DNA of 16,526 nucleotides from Pseudomonadota bacterium (lineage in GTDB: Bacteria > Desulfobacterota > Anaeroferrophillalia > Anaeroferrophillales > Tharpellaceae). This document shows positions 1-7,711 of the stretch, in pieces. The translations under genes were made by a program, and so were the position numbers. The stretch lies in the NCBI GenBank assembly GCA_015486505.1, contig WFRP01000224.1:1-16526 (forward strand), given 5' to 3'. The notes under the pieces are model-generated. The model was not told the DNA's origin, ran no database searches, and saw nothing but the letters and a program-made list of their open reading frames with translations. The first letter of the stretch is position 1. Each line of letters opens with the position of its first letter.

Positions 1-70
1 AAAATCCAGCGCCAGCGGCCGGCCTCGCCGGCCATCATTACGAAAAAGCACTTTTTGCTCACTATCCATT

Positions 71-193
71 TAGTACCTTACAGGTTATTTTCTGCACCAA
101 AAAACAAGATTTAATAATCAGAAAATGTTCTGATAAGAGTACTTATTTGCGGGCCGCGAGGTGCCGTTTGGGTTGCGGGGATTGTTCCCGCAT
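71..193 (+). repeat. Structured dispersed repeat, copy 1 (full, 123 bp)
   Basis: The unit begins TAGTACCTTACAGG and ends at CCCGCAT. It contains the inverted repeats ATTTTCTG (87-94)/CAGAAAAT (119-126), ATCAGAA (117-123)/TTCTGAT (128-134), ATAAG (133-137)/CTTAT (142-146) and TGCGGG (174-179)/CCCGCA (187-192). A second TGCGGG lies at 148-153. The next copy follows without a gap. Its first 83 or so bases differ from copy 3, nearly 15 kb away, at only one position. I recognise no named family. Confidence 0.9.
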
Positions 194-303
194 TAGTACC
201 TTACAGGTTATTTTCGGTTTGAAAAAACAAGAAAATGTTCTGATAAGAGCACTTATTTGCGGGCCGAAAAGGGCCGTTTGGGTTGCGGGATATGTTCCCG
301 CAT
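194..303 (+). repeat. Structured dispersed repeat, copy 2 (110 bp)
   Basis: This copy is directly fused to copy 1. It keeps the same opening and the same TGCGGG/CCCGCA closing hairpin. It is shorter because about 12 bases are missing after AAACAAG, yet the first stem survives as ATTTTC/GAAAAT. The short middle stem is ATAAG-AGCA-CTTAT. The variable window after GGGCCG reads AAAAGGGCCG here, which creates a GGCC/GGCC pairing. The copy ends about 43 bp before the kinase start codon, so it may sit in that gene's promoter or leader. Confidence 0.9.
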
Positions 304-333
304 CAGTTGAAGAGTTGCAAGTTTCTTGTAGAG

Positions 334-346
334 TGGGAGAAATCGC
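334..346 (+). promoter_or_regulatory. Ribosome binding site deciding a TTG start
   Basis: The sequence GGGAG at 335-339 lies 7 nt before TTG (347-349). There is no in-frame ATG between this codon and the first membrane segment, so the TTG start is preferred for the histidine kinase. Confidence 0.6.
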
Positions 347-1897
347 TTGTCTAATGATCCGATCTTACGTTTGCAGGTTTCGTCTTTCCTTAAATGTTTA
401 GCGGCACTGAGTATCGTTGCCGCCGTAGTTCTTGGGTTCGTTCCCGGTTCAGGCTTTGCGGCCGGTTTTTCGGTCGCGGTGCATCTGCTGGTGATGCTTG
501 CTCTATTCTGGTTCCTAGTCAAGGTTGTCCGGCCGGTTCGGGGCAAGTTAAATGAACTGATTGAAATAGTGGAGAAGCACCAGCCGGACGGGGCGCCGAG
601 AATTCATATCCAGCCTGAAACCGGTGCTGATACTATGTCAATGGGCAACTATGAAGGTCTTCTCAGCAAAACAATAATGGTTTTGGAAGATCAACACGAA
701 AATATGATCGCGCATGCCCGGCAGCTGGAAAATTTTTCCCGGGTTTTGGAAAAACAGAACCACAAAATCAATGCGAGCCGCAAGCGTTACCGCGGAATTA
801 TTGATGCGCTCGGCGAGGGTCTTTATCTGGTTGATGATAACTATATAATCCAGACTATAAACCTGGCCGAAGCGGCATATTTGAACGCGACTCCCAGAGA
901 GGTTGTCGGCCATCACTGCTACGATGTTTTTCGCGGGCGGAAAAATCCCTGTTCTGACTGTATGCCGCGTGAATGTATGGCCGACGGCCAGGTTCACAGT
1001 CGTTTGCGGGTCGCAAAACGGCGTATCGGGCGTGAAATCGTCAATATTTTCTGCTACCCCATTTTTCATGACGAGGAAGAACAGAGCCATGAGGTTGTGG
1101 TCTATATTCAGGATACCAGCAAATTGGCGAAGATGGAAAACCAGGTTATCAAAGCTGAAAAAATGGTCAGTATCGGCCAGATGGCCGCCGGGATTGCCCA
1201 TGATCTCAATAATTATCTTGCCGGAATCTACGGGGTTGTTCAGCTTTTACAGATGCGTTTCGAAGCCTCGCCTGAGGATCGGGATAAGGACCTGGCCCTG
1301 GTCGAGAGGTTGCGGGACCAGGTGGAAGCCTTGAATCTGATGGCCGGAAATCTGATGATTTTTTCCCATCCTGAACGTAAGGAGATGTTCCCTCTGCGCT
1401 TGAATCAGGTAATTGAGGCCGCATTGAGTTTCAGTCGTTACGAAGTGGAACGCGACCAGGTGATTCTGGAGTGTGATTTTAAGGATGATTTACCTCTGGT
1501 TCAGATGGAGAAAGGGCAGATTCAGCAGGTTGTTCTTAATTTGTTGCTGAACGCCACGCAGGCGGTTCGGGAACGTCTGGCCGCGCCCGAAGATACGGAT
1601 GCCGTCACCGGACGTATAGTGGTGACGACCGGGATTGAGAATGAAAACGCGGTCTATTTTTCGGTTAGCGATAACGGCATCGGAATTGATCCTGAATGTG
1701 CTGAACATCTTTTTGACCCCTTCTTTTCCACCAGGGAAGTTAAGGTCGACGGCGGGGCGACCGGCTTGGGTCTCTTTACCGCCCGGACAATAATCGAGGA
1801 GCATCAGGGTGAGATAACTTTCAGCAGTACCCCGGGCCGGGGAAGTTGTTTCAAAGTGGTTCTGCCGCTGACACCGGGCGCTGAACCTTGCCTATAG
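347..1897 (+). CDS. Membrane-bound PAS sensor histidine kinase (orphan)
   Basis: This is a sensor kinase that would autophosphorylate on histidine and pass the phosphate to an unknown response regulator. Two hydrophobic segments (about residues 16-36 and 41-60) form an N-terminal hairpin with no large periplasmic domain between them. A helical linker follows (about 65-145). A PAS domain covers about 145-258 and contains a Cys cluster (C191, C202, C205, C210). The HisKA H-box is at 281-289 with phosphoacceptor H285 in AHDLNN. The ATPase domain has an N-box (NLLLNATQAV, N402), DNGIGI (442-447), DPFFST and the GLGL lid. The layout is NtrB-like. The start is TTG, with a good Shine-Dalgarno. The gene lies 12 bp before the cyclase and is probably cotranscribed with it. 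No response regulator is encoded nearby. The signal is unknown; the PAS cysteines could bind a metal or sense redox state (inference). Confidence 0.93.
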   Translation: MSNDPILRLQVSSFLKCLAALSIVAAVVLGFVPGSGFAAGFSVAVHLLVMLALFWFLVKVVRPVRGKLNELIEIVEKHQPDGAPRIHIQPETGADTMSMGNYEGLLSKTIMVLEDQHENMIAHARQLENFSRVLEKQNHKINASRKRYRGIIDALGEGLYLVDDNYIIQTINLAEAAYLNATPREVVGHHCYDVFRGRKNPCSDCMPRECMADGQVHSRLRVAKRRIGREIVNIFCYPIFHDEEEQSHEVVVYIQDTSKLAKMENQVIKAEKMVSIGQMAAGIAHDLNNYLAGIYGVVQLLQMRFEASPEDRDKDLALVERLRDQVEALNLMAGNLMIFSHPERKEMFPLRLNQVIEAALSFSRYEVERDQVILECDFKDDLPLVQMEKGQIQQVVLNLLLNATQAVRERLAAPEDTDAVTGRIVVTTGIENENAVYFSVSDNGIGIDPECAEHLFDPFFSTREVKVDGGATGLGLFTARTIIEEHQGEITFSSTPGRGSCFKVVLPLTPGAEPCL

Positions 1898-1909
1898 GGA
1901 TTTATTGAA

Positions 1910-3190
1910 ATGAATGCCAATATTATCAAAGAGTATAAAGACCTCTCAGTTTTTTTGTTGAAGGCTCTGCAGGGGGCCTCAACTTCCGAGGCGGTTTCCG
2001 GAAACGCATTAGCCACACTTTGTGAGCCCCTGGAGAAGGCGGCAGATGCCAGCCAGGTTAAACGGATTCACAAGCAGGCCAAAGAGATTGTCCGGAAAGA
2101 GCAGCCGGTTGATGTTAATCTTCTGTTGAGCAGTGTCAAGAGTATGAAAGAGTCGCTGCTGGCCCAGTCTGCGGTCGAGAATGACCTGCGGGCGCTGGTG
2201 GATGAGTTTAAGAAGATGATCACGTTGGCCCTGCACCATATTGAATCGCTTTCATTGCATGATAAAAAGAGCCGGAAACTTTTTTCCGAGTGTCGGGAGG
2301 AGCTGAATAAACTCGAATCGATAGAAGATATGAGTCGGTATGCGGGCAAGTTTAAACAGCTTTTCTCAAAAACTTTGCTATTTGAAGATGAGACCGAGCG
2401 TGAACGTGATGAATTGAAAAAGATTATTTCAATTCTCGCCGATTCGATTTCCGGCCTGCTCCACAGCAGCGGTGATTTTGACAGTGGGCTTGACGAATGT
2501 ATAGATCGTCTGCAGAAAGCTAAAACTTTGTCGGAAGTTCAGGAAATTCGCGAGGCCTTGCTGAAAGAGGCGCAGGGGTTGCAGGCCCATACCCGGCAGA
2601 TGGTGGAGGATGTGCGTCTGGCCCAGACTCAGGTTGATGATGCCAACAAGAAAGTTGAGACTCTGAAGCAGCAGATGGAGAAGGTCAAGCAGGAGATTAT
2701 TATCGATCCGCTGACACGAACCTACAACCGCCGGGCTTACGATGAGAAAATCAAACAGGAGATAATGGGCTTTCAGCGTTACTCGCGGCCGACGGCTTTA
2801 GCCATTATCGACATCGACCATTTCAAGAATGTCAACGATACCTACGGGCACCGCACCGGTGACGGGGTTCTGCGGATCTTGTGCGTGATTATGAAAAAGG
2901 AAATTCGGGGAATCGATATCCTGGCCCGTTATGGCGGTGAAGAGTTTGCCCTGATCCTGCCGCATACATCGTATGGAAAAGCCCTGGAGGTTGCCGAGCG
3001 CATTCGCCGGAAAGTTGAGGAGAGCCGCTTCACCTATAAAGGCAAACCCTTTTCCGTGACCATCAGTGTCGGGGTCGGTACGCTGAAGGCCGATGACACT
3101 CTGGAGACCTATGTCGAAAGGGTCGATCAGGCGCTTTACCGGGCGAAAGACCGGGGCCGCAACCGGGTCGTCGGCGAAGAGGATCAATAG
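1910..3190 (+). CDS. Soluble diguanylate cyclase with long helical N-terminus
   Basis: The C-terminal GGDEF domain (about residues 262-423) would make cyclic di-GMP from two GTP. The visible motifs are DPLTRTYNRRAY (266-277), DIDHFKNVNDTYGH (301-314) and the active-site signature GGEEF (342-346). The product-inhibition I-site RGID (333-336) is correctly placed five residues earlier, so the enzyme should be active and feedback inhibited. Residues 1-260 are predicted helical with no domain I recognise and no receiver or membrane segment. The stretch at about 218-262 is probably a coiled coil that couples dimerisation to catalysis. The gene follows the histidine kinase by 12 bp, which suggests a shared signalling output. 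Because there is no receiver domain, direct phosphotransfer from the kinase is not obvious. The 3' end overlaps the convergent acetyltransferase gene by 7 bp. Confidence 0.93.
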   Translation: MNANIIKEYKDLSVFLLKALQGASTSEAVSGNALATLCEPLEKAADASQVKRIHKQAKEIVRKEQPVDVNLLLSSVKSMKESLLAQSAVENDLRALVDEFKKMITLALHHIESLSLHDKKSRKLFSECREELNKLESIEDMSRYAGKFKQLFSKTLLFEDETERERDELKKIISILADSISGLLHSSGDFDSGLDECIDRLQKAKTLSEVQEIREALLKEAQGLQAHTRQMVEDVRLAQTQVDDANKKVETLKQQMEKVKQEIIIDPLTRTYNRRAYDEKIKQEIMGFQRYSRPTALAIIDIDHFKNVNDTYGHRTGDGVLRILCVIMKKEIRGIDILARYGGEEFALILPHTSYGKALEVAERIRRKVEESRFTYKGKPFSVTISVGVGTLKADDTLETYVERVDQALYRAKDRGRNRVVGEEDQ

Positions 3191-3639
3191 CTCAACTCCT
3201 TGATCATGGCAATTTCATCGCAATCGGGGAATTTAACACAATTTAGACATTCACCCCAGACCTTGTGCGGCAGTTTACCTTTATCGATGATCCGGTAGCC
3301 CAGACCGGCAAAGAACTTCTCCTGATAGGTCAGTGTAAAGACCTTTCTTAAACCCAGTTCTCGGGCCTCATTTTCACAAACCTCAACCAGTTGACAGCCG
3401 ATACCCTGCCGGGTGCGGTCCGGCCGGACTGCCAGTGAACGAATCTCTCCCAGGTCTTCCCAACAGACGTGGAGACTGCCGACCCCTGAAATCTCCGCTT
3501 CTTCCTCCGCAACAATGAAATCCCGCAGATTGTCATAAAGATTGTTTAAGGATCGGGGTAACAACAACCCTTTATCAGCGTAGTATTCCAGGGTTTCATG
3601 GATGGTTTTGACGTCATTGACCGTTGCTGGACGAATCAT
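3184..3639 (-). CDS. argA: GNAT N-acetyltransferase, short-form N-acetylglutamate synthase
   Basis: This 151-residue GNAT protein resembles the short, kinase-domain-free N-acetylglutamate synthases, which move acetyl from acetyl-CoA to glutamate as the first step of arginine synthesis. The acetyl-CoA binding motif A is at about 71-85 (VRPDRTRQGIGCQLV), and FFAGLGYR lies at 109-116. The C-terminal block with C131, C134 and C140 ending in CDEIAMIKEL is what I associate with this subgroup. The substrate is assigned by resemblance, so a generic GNAT is the alternative. The start ATG overlaps the end of recN by 26 bp, and an AAGGAG site inside recN precedes it, so translation is probably coupled. 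The stop overlaps the end of the convergent cyclase gene. Confidence 0.78.
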   Translation of the reverse strand: MIRPATVNDVKTIHETLEYYADKGLLLPRSLNNLYDNLRDFIVAEEEAEISGVGSLHVCWEDLGEIRSLAVRPDRTRQGIGCQLVEVCENEARELGLRKVFTLTYQEKFFAGLGYRIIDKGKLPHKVWGECLNCVKFPDCDEIAMIKELSY

Positions 3640-5350
3640 TTACTTTTGCTCCTTTGCCGGATTTTCCGGCTTCACGGCGCAGGGCCCGGGCGTGCTCTTC
3701 AGCTTCGGCCGTGACCTCTTTACCGCTGCCCATTCGCGCCAGTTCGCGAATCCGGGCATCTTCCTGACCGTTTGCAAACTCATTAAGCTGAATCAGAGTG
3801 CGATTGTTTTCCGGGGATACGACTTTGTCAATTACGAGATGCTGGTCGGCAAAGGCCGCGACCTGAGGCAGGTGGGTTACCGTAACGACCTGACACTTTC
3901 GGGCGATGGCGGCAATTTTGCGGCCGACCGCCGCCGCGGTACTGCCGCCGAGGCCGGTATCGACCTCATCAAAGATCAGGGTCGGCACTTGATAGCGATG
4001 CGCGATTGCGGTTTTTAACGCCAGTAAAAGTCGGGAAAGTTCGCCGCCGGAAGCATTTTTATCGATGGCGGCAGGCTCTTCTCCGGGATTGGCGCTGAAA
4101 AGAAAGCTGATTTGGTCCCGGCCGGTGGCACCGGGCTCAATGGTTTCCCGGCTGATAAGAAAACGGGCCTGGGCCAGGTTGAGATCGTTAAGATGCTGAT
4201 TGACGGCCAGGGCCAGGGCTTCTCCCTGTTTCTGCCGGGCGGCGCTGAGCTGTTCGGCATTTTTCAGCATTTGCTGTCGCATTTTCACAAGTTGAAGCTG
4301 TTTTTTCTCCTTTTCGGAATCACGATTTGCAAAATTTACGACTTTTCCCTTAAGCTCGTCTCGCAGTTTGAGCAAACCTTCACTGTCGGTGGCAAATTTT
4401 CGTTTCAGTTTTTCCAGAAGCGCGAGTCGTGCTTCCGTTTCATCGATGGTTTGCTCATCAATATCCAGGTTGTTCATATAGCTTGAATTGCGTTTGTAAA
4501 CCTCCTGCAGGGTGTCAATGACATCGGTTAAACTTTCCCGGGTTGGCGGGGCATTACGATCACGCCGGGCCAATTCAGCGCAGATTTCCTCTAAACGATA
4601 ACAGTTGTCGATGATTGAGTTGCCGCCGCTGTAGGTGAGTTCATCGACTTCACGGGTCAGTTCTTTCAATTTGCCGGCCTGTTGATATTGGTGGCGGCGC
4701 TCGATGAGTTCATCTTCTTCGCCCTGTTTGAGCGCGGCATCTTCAAGCTCTTGAAGCTGATGACGGTAATAGTCCATCTGCCGGGCGGCATCACTGATGG
4801 CAAGCTCCCACTCCTTATATTCCTGTTCCAGCTGCCGGTAAAGGTGAAACGATTTGCTGTACTCGGCTTTTAAGGGGAGCAGGCCGCCGTAGGTGTCGAG
4901 AAGCCGCAAAAGCTCTTTGGGGCGGCGCAGGGTCTGCTGTTGGTGCTGATCGACAAATTCGAGCAGGTGGTCAGCGATTGCGGCAGCGGTGGCTCCGGTG
5001 CCGGGCTGGTCGTTGATGTAGATGCGGTTGTTAAGCCCGCTCGCTTTTTTCAGGCTTAAATGGCGGCGCAGGATGATTTCGTCCCGGCCGTCGGCAAAGC
5101 CGAGATCGTTAAGTTTTTGCTGCAGTTCCGGGTTGGGCGGCAGGGCGAAGATCGCGGCAATTGTGACCGGCCGGGTTTCGTCGAGAAAGATGTCGATTCC
5201 CGGTTTTTCGCCGAGCAGGGTAGTCAAAGCGCTTAAAATGATCGATTTACCGGCGCCGGTTTCACCGGTTAAAACGGTTAATCCCGGCTGAAATTCCAGA
5301 ACAAGTCTGTCGATCAGCTTGAAATTGTTGATGGAGAGCTGTTTCAGCAT
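3614..5350 (-). CDS. recN: DNA repair protein RecN
   Basis: RecN is an SMC-like ATPase that acts at DNA double-strand breaks in recombinational repair. The protein has 578 residues, normal for the family. It opens with LSINNFKLIDRLVLEF and the Walker A motif GETGAGKS (29-36). A long coiled-coil region follows (about 150-390). The ABC signature NASGGELSRL is at 432-441, Walker B LIFDEVDTGLGG starts at 458, and the switch histidine is in VTHLPQVAAFAD (H493). The C-terminal tail after about residue 560 is short, charged and Ser-rich, and is partly encoded in the overlap with the downstream acetyltransferase. The start lies 3 bp after the nadK stop, and GGTGAG at the nadK end can serve as ribosome binding site. 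The nadK-recN pairing is common in bacteria. I did not find an obvious LexA box directly upstream. Confidence 0.96.
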   Translation of the reverse strand: MLKQLSINNFKLIDRLVLEFQPGLTVLTGETGAGKSIILSALTTLLGEKPGIDIFLDETRPVTIAAIFALPPNPELQQKLNDLGFADGRDEIILRRHLSLKKASGLNNRIYINDQPGTGATAAAIADHLLEFVDQHQQQTLRRPKELLRLLDTYGGLLPLKAEYSKSFHLYRQLEQEYKEWELAISDAARQMDYYRHQLQELEDAALKQGEEDELIERRHQYQQAGKLKELTREVDELTYSGGNSIIDNCYRLEEICAELARRDRNAPPTRESLTDVIDTLQEVYKRNSSYMNNLDIDEQTIDETEARLALLEKLKRKFATDSEGLLKLRDELKGKVVNFANRDSEKEKKQLQLVKMRQQMLKNAEQLSAARQKQGEALALAVNQHLNDLNLAQARFLISRETIEPGATGRDQISFLFSANPGEEPAAIDKNASGGELSRLLLALKTAIAHRYQVPTLIFDEVDTGLGGSTAAAVGRKIAAIARKCQVVTVTHLPQVAAFADQHLVIDKVVSPENNRTLIQLNEFANGQEDARIRELARMGSGKEVTAEAEEHARALRREAGKSGKGAKVNDSSSNGQ

Positions 5351-5353
5351 CGT

Positions 5354-6229
5354 TTACTCACCGCTGTTCCGATAGCGTTCGCCCCATTTCAGTTTATTGC
5401 GCAGAACCTCAAAATAGGTTTTGCTGGGAGAGGTTATCAGCTCGATGCTGTGGTCGGCTTTACTGATGACGATGCGGTCAAGCGGCTGTAAGGGAAAGCC
5501 GGTCTGGCCGTCCAGGGTTAGAAAAACATCATCACTGTCGGTTGCAATCAGGGTGGTTTCAATGCTGACTTCAGGCGGCACAATCAGGGGCCGGTTGGAA
5601 AGCGTGTGCGGGCAGATCGGAGCCACCGTGATGCTGTTTAAGGTCGGAAAAACGATGGGGCCGCCGGCCGACAGCGAATAGCCGGTAGAGCCGGTCGGAG
5701 TTGAAAAAATCAGGCCGTCAGATTTGAATGTGTTAACCAGATTATCGTCAATGACCGTCTGCAGATCAATAATCCGGGCCATTGCGCCCTTGTTGATGAC
5801 GGCATCATTGAGAACGTTATGATGCGAAATTCTGCGGCCCTCCCGATAGAGAGAGACCTTAAGCAGCATGCGCGGGCTCAAAGAAAAGTTGCCGTCCAAA
5901 ACCTCGTTCATTACCTGAAACAGTTCATCCAGGGTGATCGCGGTCAAAAAACCGAGGCCGCCGAGGTTGACTCCGAGAATCGGGCGCGAATTTTCCTTGA
6001 TATGCCGGGCAATGCTGAGCAGGGTGCCGTCACCACCGAGAACCACAATCAGATCGGCTGAGGCCGCAATCTCGCTTTTACTGAAACCTGTGATCGCCAA
6101 AGGTTCAGCCAGTTCCGTTTCGCAGAGAATCCGGCGGCCGCACTCCTTAAGCAGCCAGCTGCTTAATTTGATGCCGATGGTCAGCGCGCGCGGATTATTG
6201 CGTTTGATGATTATGCCGATGTTTTGCAT
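5354..6229 (-). CDS. nadK: NAD kinase
   Basis: The product phosphorylates NAD to NADP in the cytoplasm, supplying cofactor for biosynthesis. It has 291 residues, the usual length. The catalytic motif GGDGT is at 65-69 (D67). The NAD-binding stretch NVLNDAVINKG and the conserved block with SDGLIFSTPTGSTGYSLSAGGPI follow in the expected order. The ATG start has only a weak Shine-Dalgarno, but it places MQNIGIIIKR at the normal N-terminus. It lies 90 bp downstream of the FapA/DUF342 gene with no terminator that I can see between them, so one transcript is plausible. recN starts 3 bp after its stop. Confidence 0.96.
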   Translation of the reverse strand: MQNIGIIIKRNNPRALTIGIKLSSWLLKECGRRILCETELAEPLAITGFSKSEIAASADLIVVLGGDGTLLSIARHIKENSRPILGVNLGGLGFLTAITLDELFQVMNEVLDGNFSLSPRMLLKVSLYREGRRISHHNVLNDAVINKGAMARIIDLQTVIDDNLVNTFKSDGLIFSTPTGSTGYSLSAGGPIVFPTLNSITVAPICPHTLSNRPLIVPPEVSIETTLIATDSDDVFLTLDGQTGFPLQPLDRIVISKADHSIELITSPSKTYFEVLRNKLKWGERYRNSGE

Positions 6230-6319
6230 AGGCGCTTTAGTAGCACAGGATAGAGGCCGGAGTAAAGTTGAAAGCGTAGTTTGAGGTGGCGGCGGGGCCG
6301 GGTTCTTGATGATGGTCGC

Positions 6320-7711
6320 TTAGAGCCTTTCGAAAGTGATGGTCTTTTTGTCCTGGTCAAAATAAAATTCCACCGGTCCGCTGATCGTGCGATCAATGGT
6401 GTAGCTTTCAAGGCCGATTTTGATGATAGATCCGGGGTGGGCGCATTCCTTGACCGTAACCCGGGCTTTGAGACCGGCTTCGGCCCGGTCTTCAAGCTCT
6501 TTCTTTTTGGCTTTAAGGCGGTCGACATTTGCTTCGATTTCAAGATATTCCTGTAGAAGTTTGTCGGCTTCCGCCCGTTTCTCCTCCGGCAGGCCGGATG
6601 TATCCTTCCGCATCACGACCTTCATGCCGAGCTTGTCGACAATGGCAACCGAATCGGCAACCAGAGGTTCGAGGAATTCCTCAATCTTTTTCAGGCGTTC
6701 GTGAAGTTTAGTGGTATCACCGATTTCGATGCTGGTGCCGCTGCCCTTATCGGTGCCGAGTTCGGCGCAGGTAACGCCGTAGAAAGCCGAGATGTTACTA
6801 TCGCCGGTGATTGATTCCTGGCAACTGACGGTTTTTTTGGTTGCGATGGTGCTGTTGATGATATGTTTGGTAACGGTAATCGGGCCCGCGGTCTGGATAT
6901 GCTGAGCCGCGGAAATATATTCACAGGATAACTCGCCGCCGACAATGATTTGCTCATTCTCATCGCCGATAATCCCCCCCGTAACGAAGAGGTTGCCCTT
7001 GGTCCTGATTGAACCGCTGGCGGTTTTGCCGATTGTAATATCCGCGTTGGAGGTTATTTTGAAACCGGCCCGCAGACAACCGCTGATTTTGATGGGGCCG
7101 GCAAATTTGATGTGCCCGGTGTCCATATCGACATCGCCGTCCAGTGTGTAACTGTCTGAGATCTCAATTTTATCGCCGTTCAGCAGGGCTTGGCCGGCGG
7201 TGGCGGCGCTATAGATCAAGGCTTTTTCGGTTTCGGTCAGAGTGACCCCGGCGCCGGCTTTGTATTTGCGCAGAGGGGTTAACGGGGTGCCTTTGATAAT
7301 GTCGCCGTTAACCAGTTGGCCGGGAACCCCTTCCCGCCCCAGGGTGATCTTTAAAAGAATATCACCCGGCTGCATATATTTAATGATCCCCTTGCTTTTA
7401 TAGTCGATCCGGTTTGCGCCTGTAACCTTGCCTATATGTCTGGAGGTGGAGAAATTGAATTCATATCGGTGCTGGGTCACCGGTTTGGGCGGCCGGCCGC
7501 GGGCGATGACCGCGGTTATCGGTTGGGAAGGGTCATGGTTGAACTTGTCCCGAACCGCGAACATGCTCTTTTTGCTGATACCGGCAACAACTCCGGCCTT
7601 TTTGAGCGCCGCCACCATCTGATCGACGGTTATTTCCGGGAATCCTTCAGACTCGGGGGTGATTGAAATCCTGGCCTCGGTTTGTTCCGGATTGACGGTA
7701 ACGTTGATCAT
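6320..7711 (-). CDS. FapA/DUF342 family protein
   Basis: This 463-residue protein matches the FapA (DUF342) family by its pattern. An N-terminal domain of about 170 residues contains PGDILLKITLGREGVPG and VNGDIIKGTPL. A long beta-helix-like central region runs from about 175 to 335, with Gly- and Ile-rich repeats such as KFAGPIKISGCL, VTGGIIGDE and ELSCEYISAAQ. A charged coiled coil lies at about 340-425, and a short beta domain ends the protein. No signal peptide or membrane segment is visible. Family members have been linked to flagellar assembly or cell-surface polymers, but the exact function is unsettled, and no flagellar gene is present here. The start has a good ribosome binding site (AGAGGA, 7 nt before ATG). 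The gene opens the leftward cluster leading to nadK and recN. Confidence 0.85.
   Translation of the reverse strand: MINVTVNPEQTEARISITPESEGFPEITVDQMVAALKKAGVVAGISKKSMFAVRDKFNHDPSQPITAVIARGRPPKPVTQHRYEFNFSTSRHIGKVTGANRIDYKSKGIIKYMQPGDILLKITLGREGVPGQLVNGDIIKGTPLTPLRKYKAGAGVTLTETEKALIYSAATAGQALLNGDKIEISDSYTLDGDVDMDTGHIKFAGPIKISGCLRAGFKITSNADITIGKTASGSIRTKGNLFVTGGIIGDENEQIIVGGELSCEYISAAQHIQTAGPITVTKHIINSTIATKKTVSCQESITGDSNISAFYGVTCAELGTDKGSGTSIEIGDTTKLHERLKKIEEFLEPLVADSVAIVDKLGMKVVMRKDTSGLPEEKRAEADKLLQEYLEIEANVDRLKAKKKELEDRAEAGLKARVTVKECAHPGSIIKIGLESYTIDRTISGPVEFYFDQDKKTITFERL

Larger units (their letters stand above)
1..346. other. Gene-free left edge with hairpins and tandem repeats
   Basis: I see no credible gene here. 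Two hairpins come first: GGCCGGC (17-23) with GCCGGCC (27-33) around a 3-nt loop, and AAAAAG (43-48) with CTTTTT (51-56). Neither has a convincing U-tract on the plus strand, so I do not call a terminator, although the GC hairpin may lie behind an unseen upstream gene. Two tandem copies of a dispersed repeat follow (71-303). The remaining 43 bases lead into the histidine kinase and include its ribosome binding site. Confidence 0.7.

Noticed and set aside
43..60. Terminator at AAAAAG/CTTTTT
   Set aside because: The stem is short and almost all A-T, and the T run is part of the stem rather than a tail after it.
71..303. A CRISPR array
   Set aside because: The units are over 100 bp, are fused without spacers and vary inside, and no cas gene is nearby.
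71..303. Integron attC sites
   Set aside because: The units are of suitable size and fold, but I see no paired RYYYAAC/GTTRRRY core sites, no cassette genes between them, and they lie between housekeeping genes.
147..401. Small plus-strand reading frame over the left repeats
   Set aside because: It runs across two repeat copies and into the kinase gene in another frame, and has no ribosome site.
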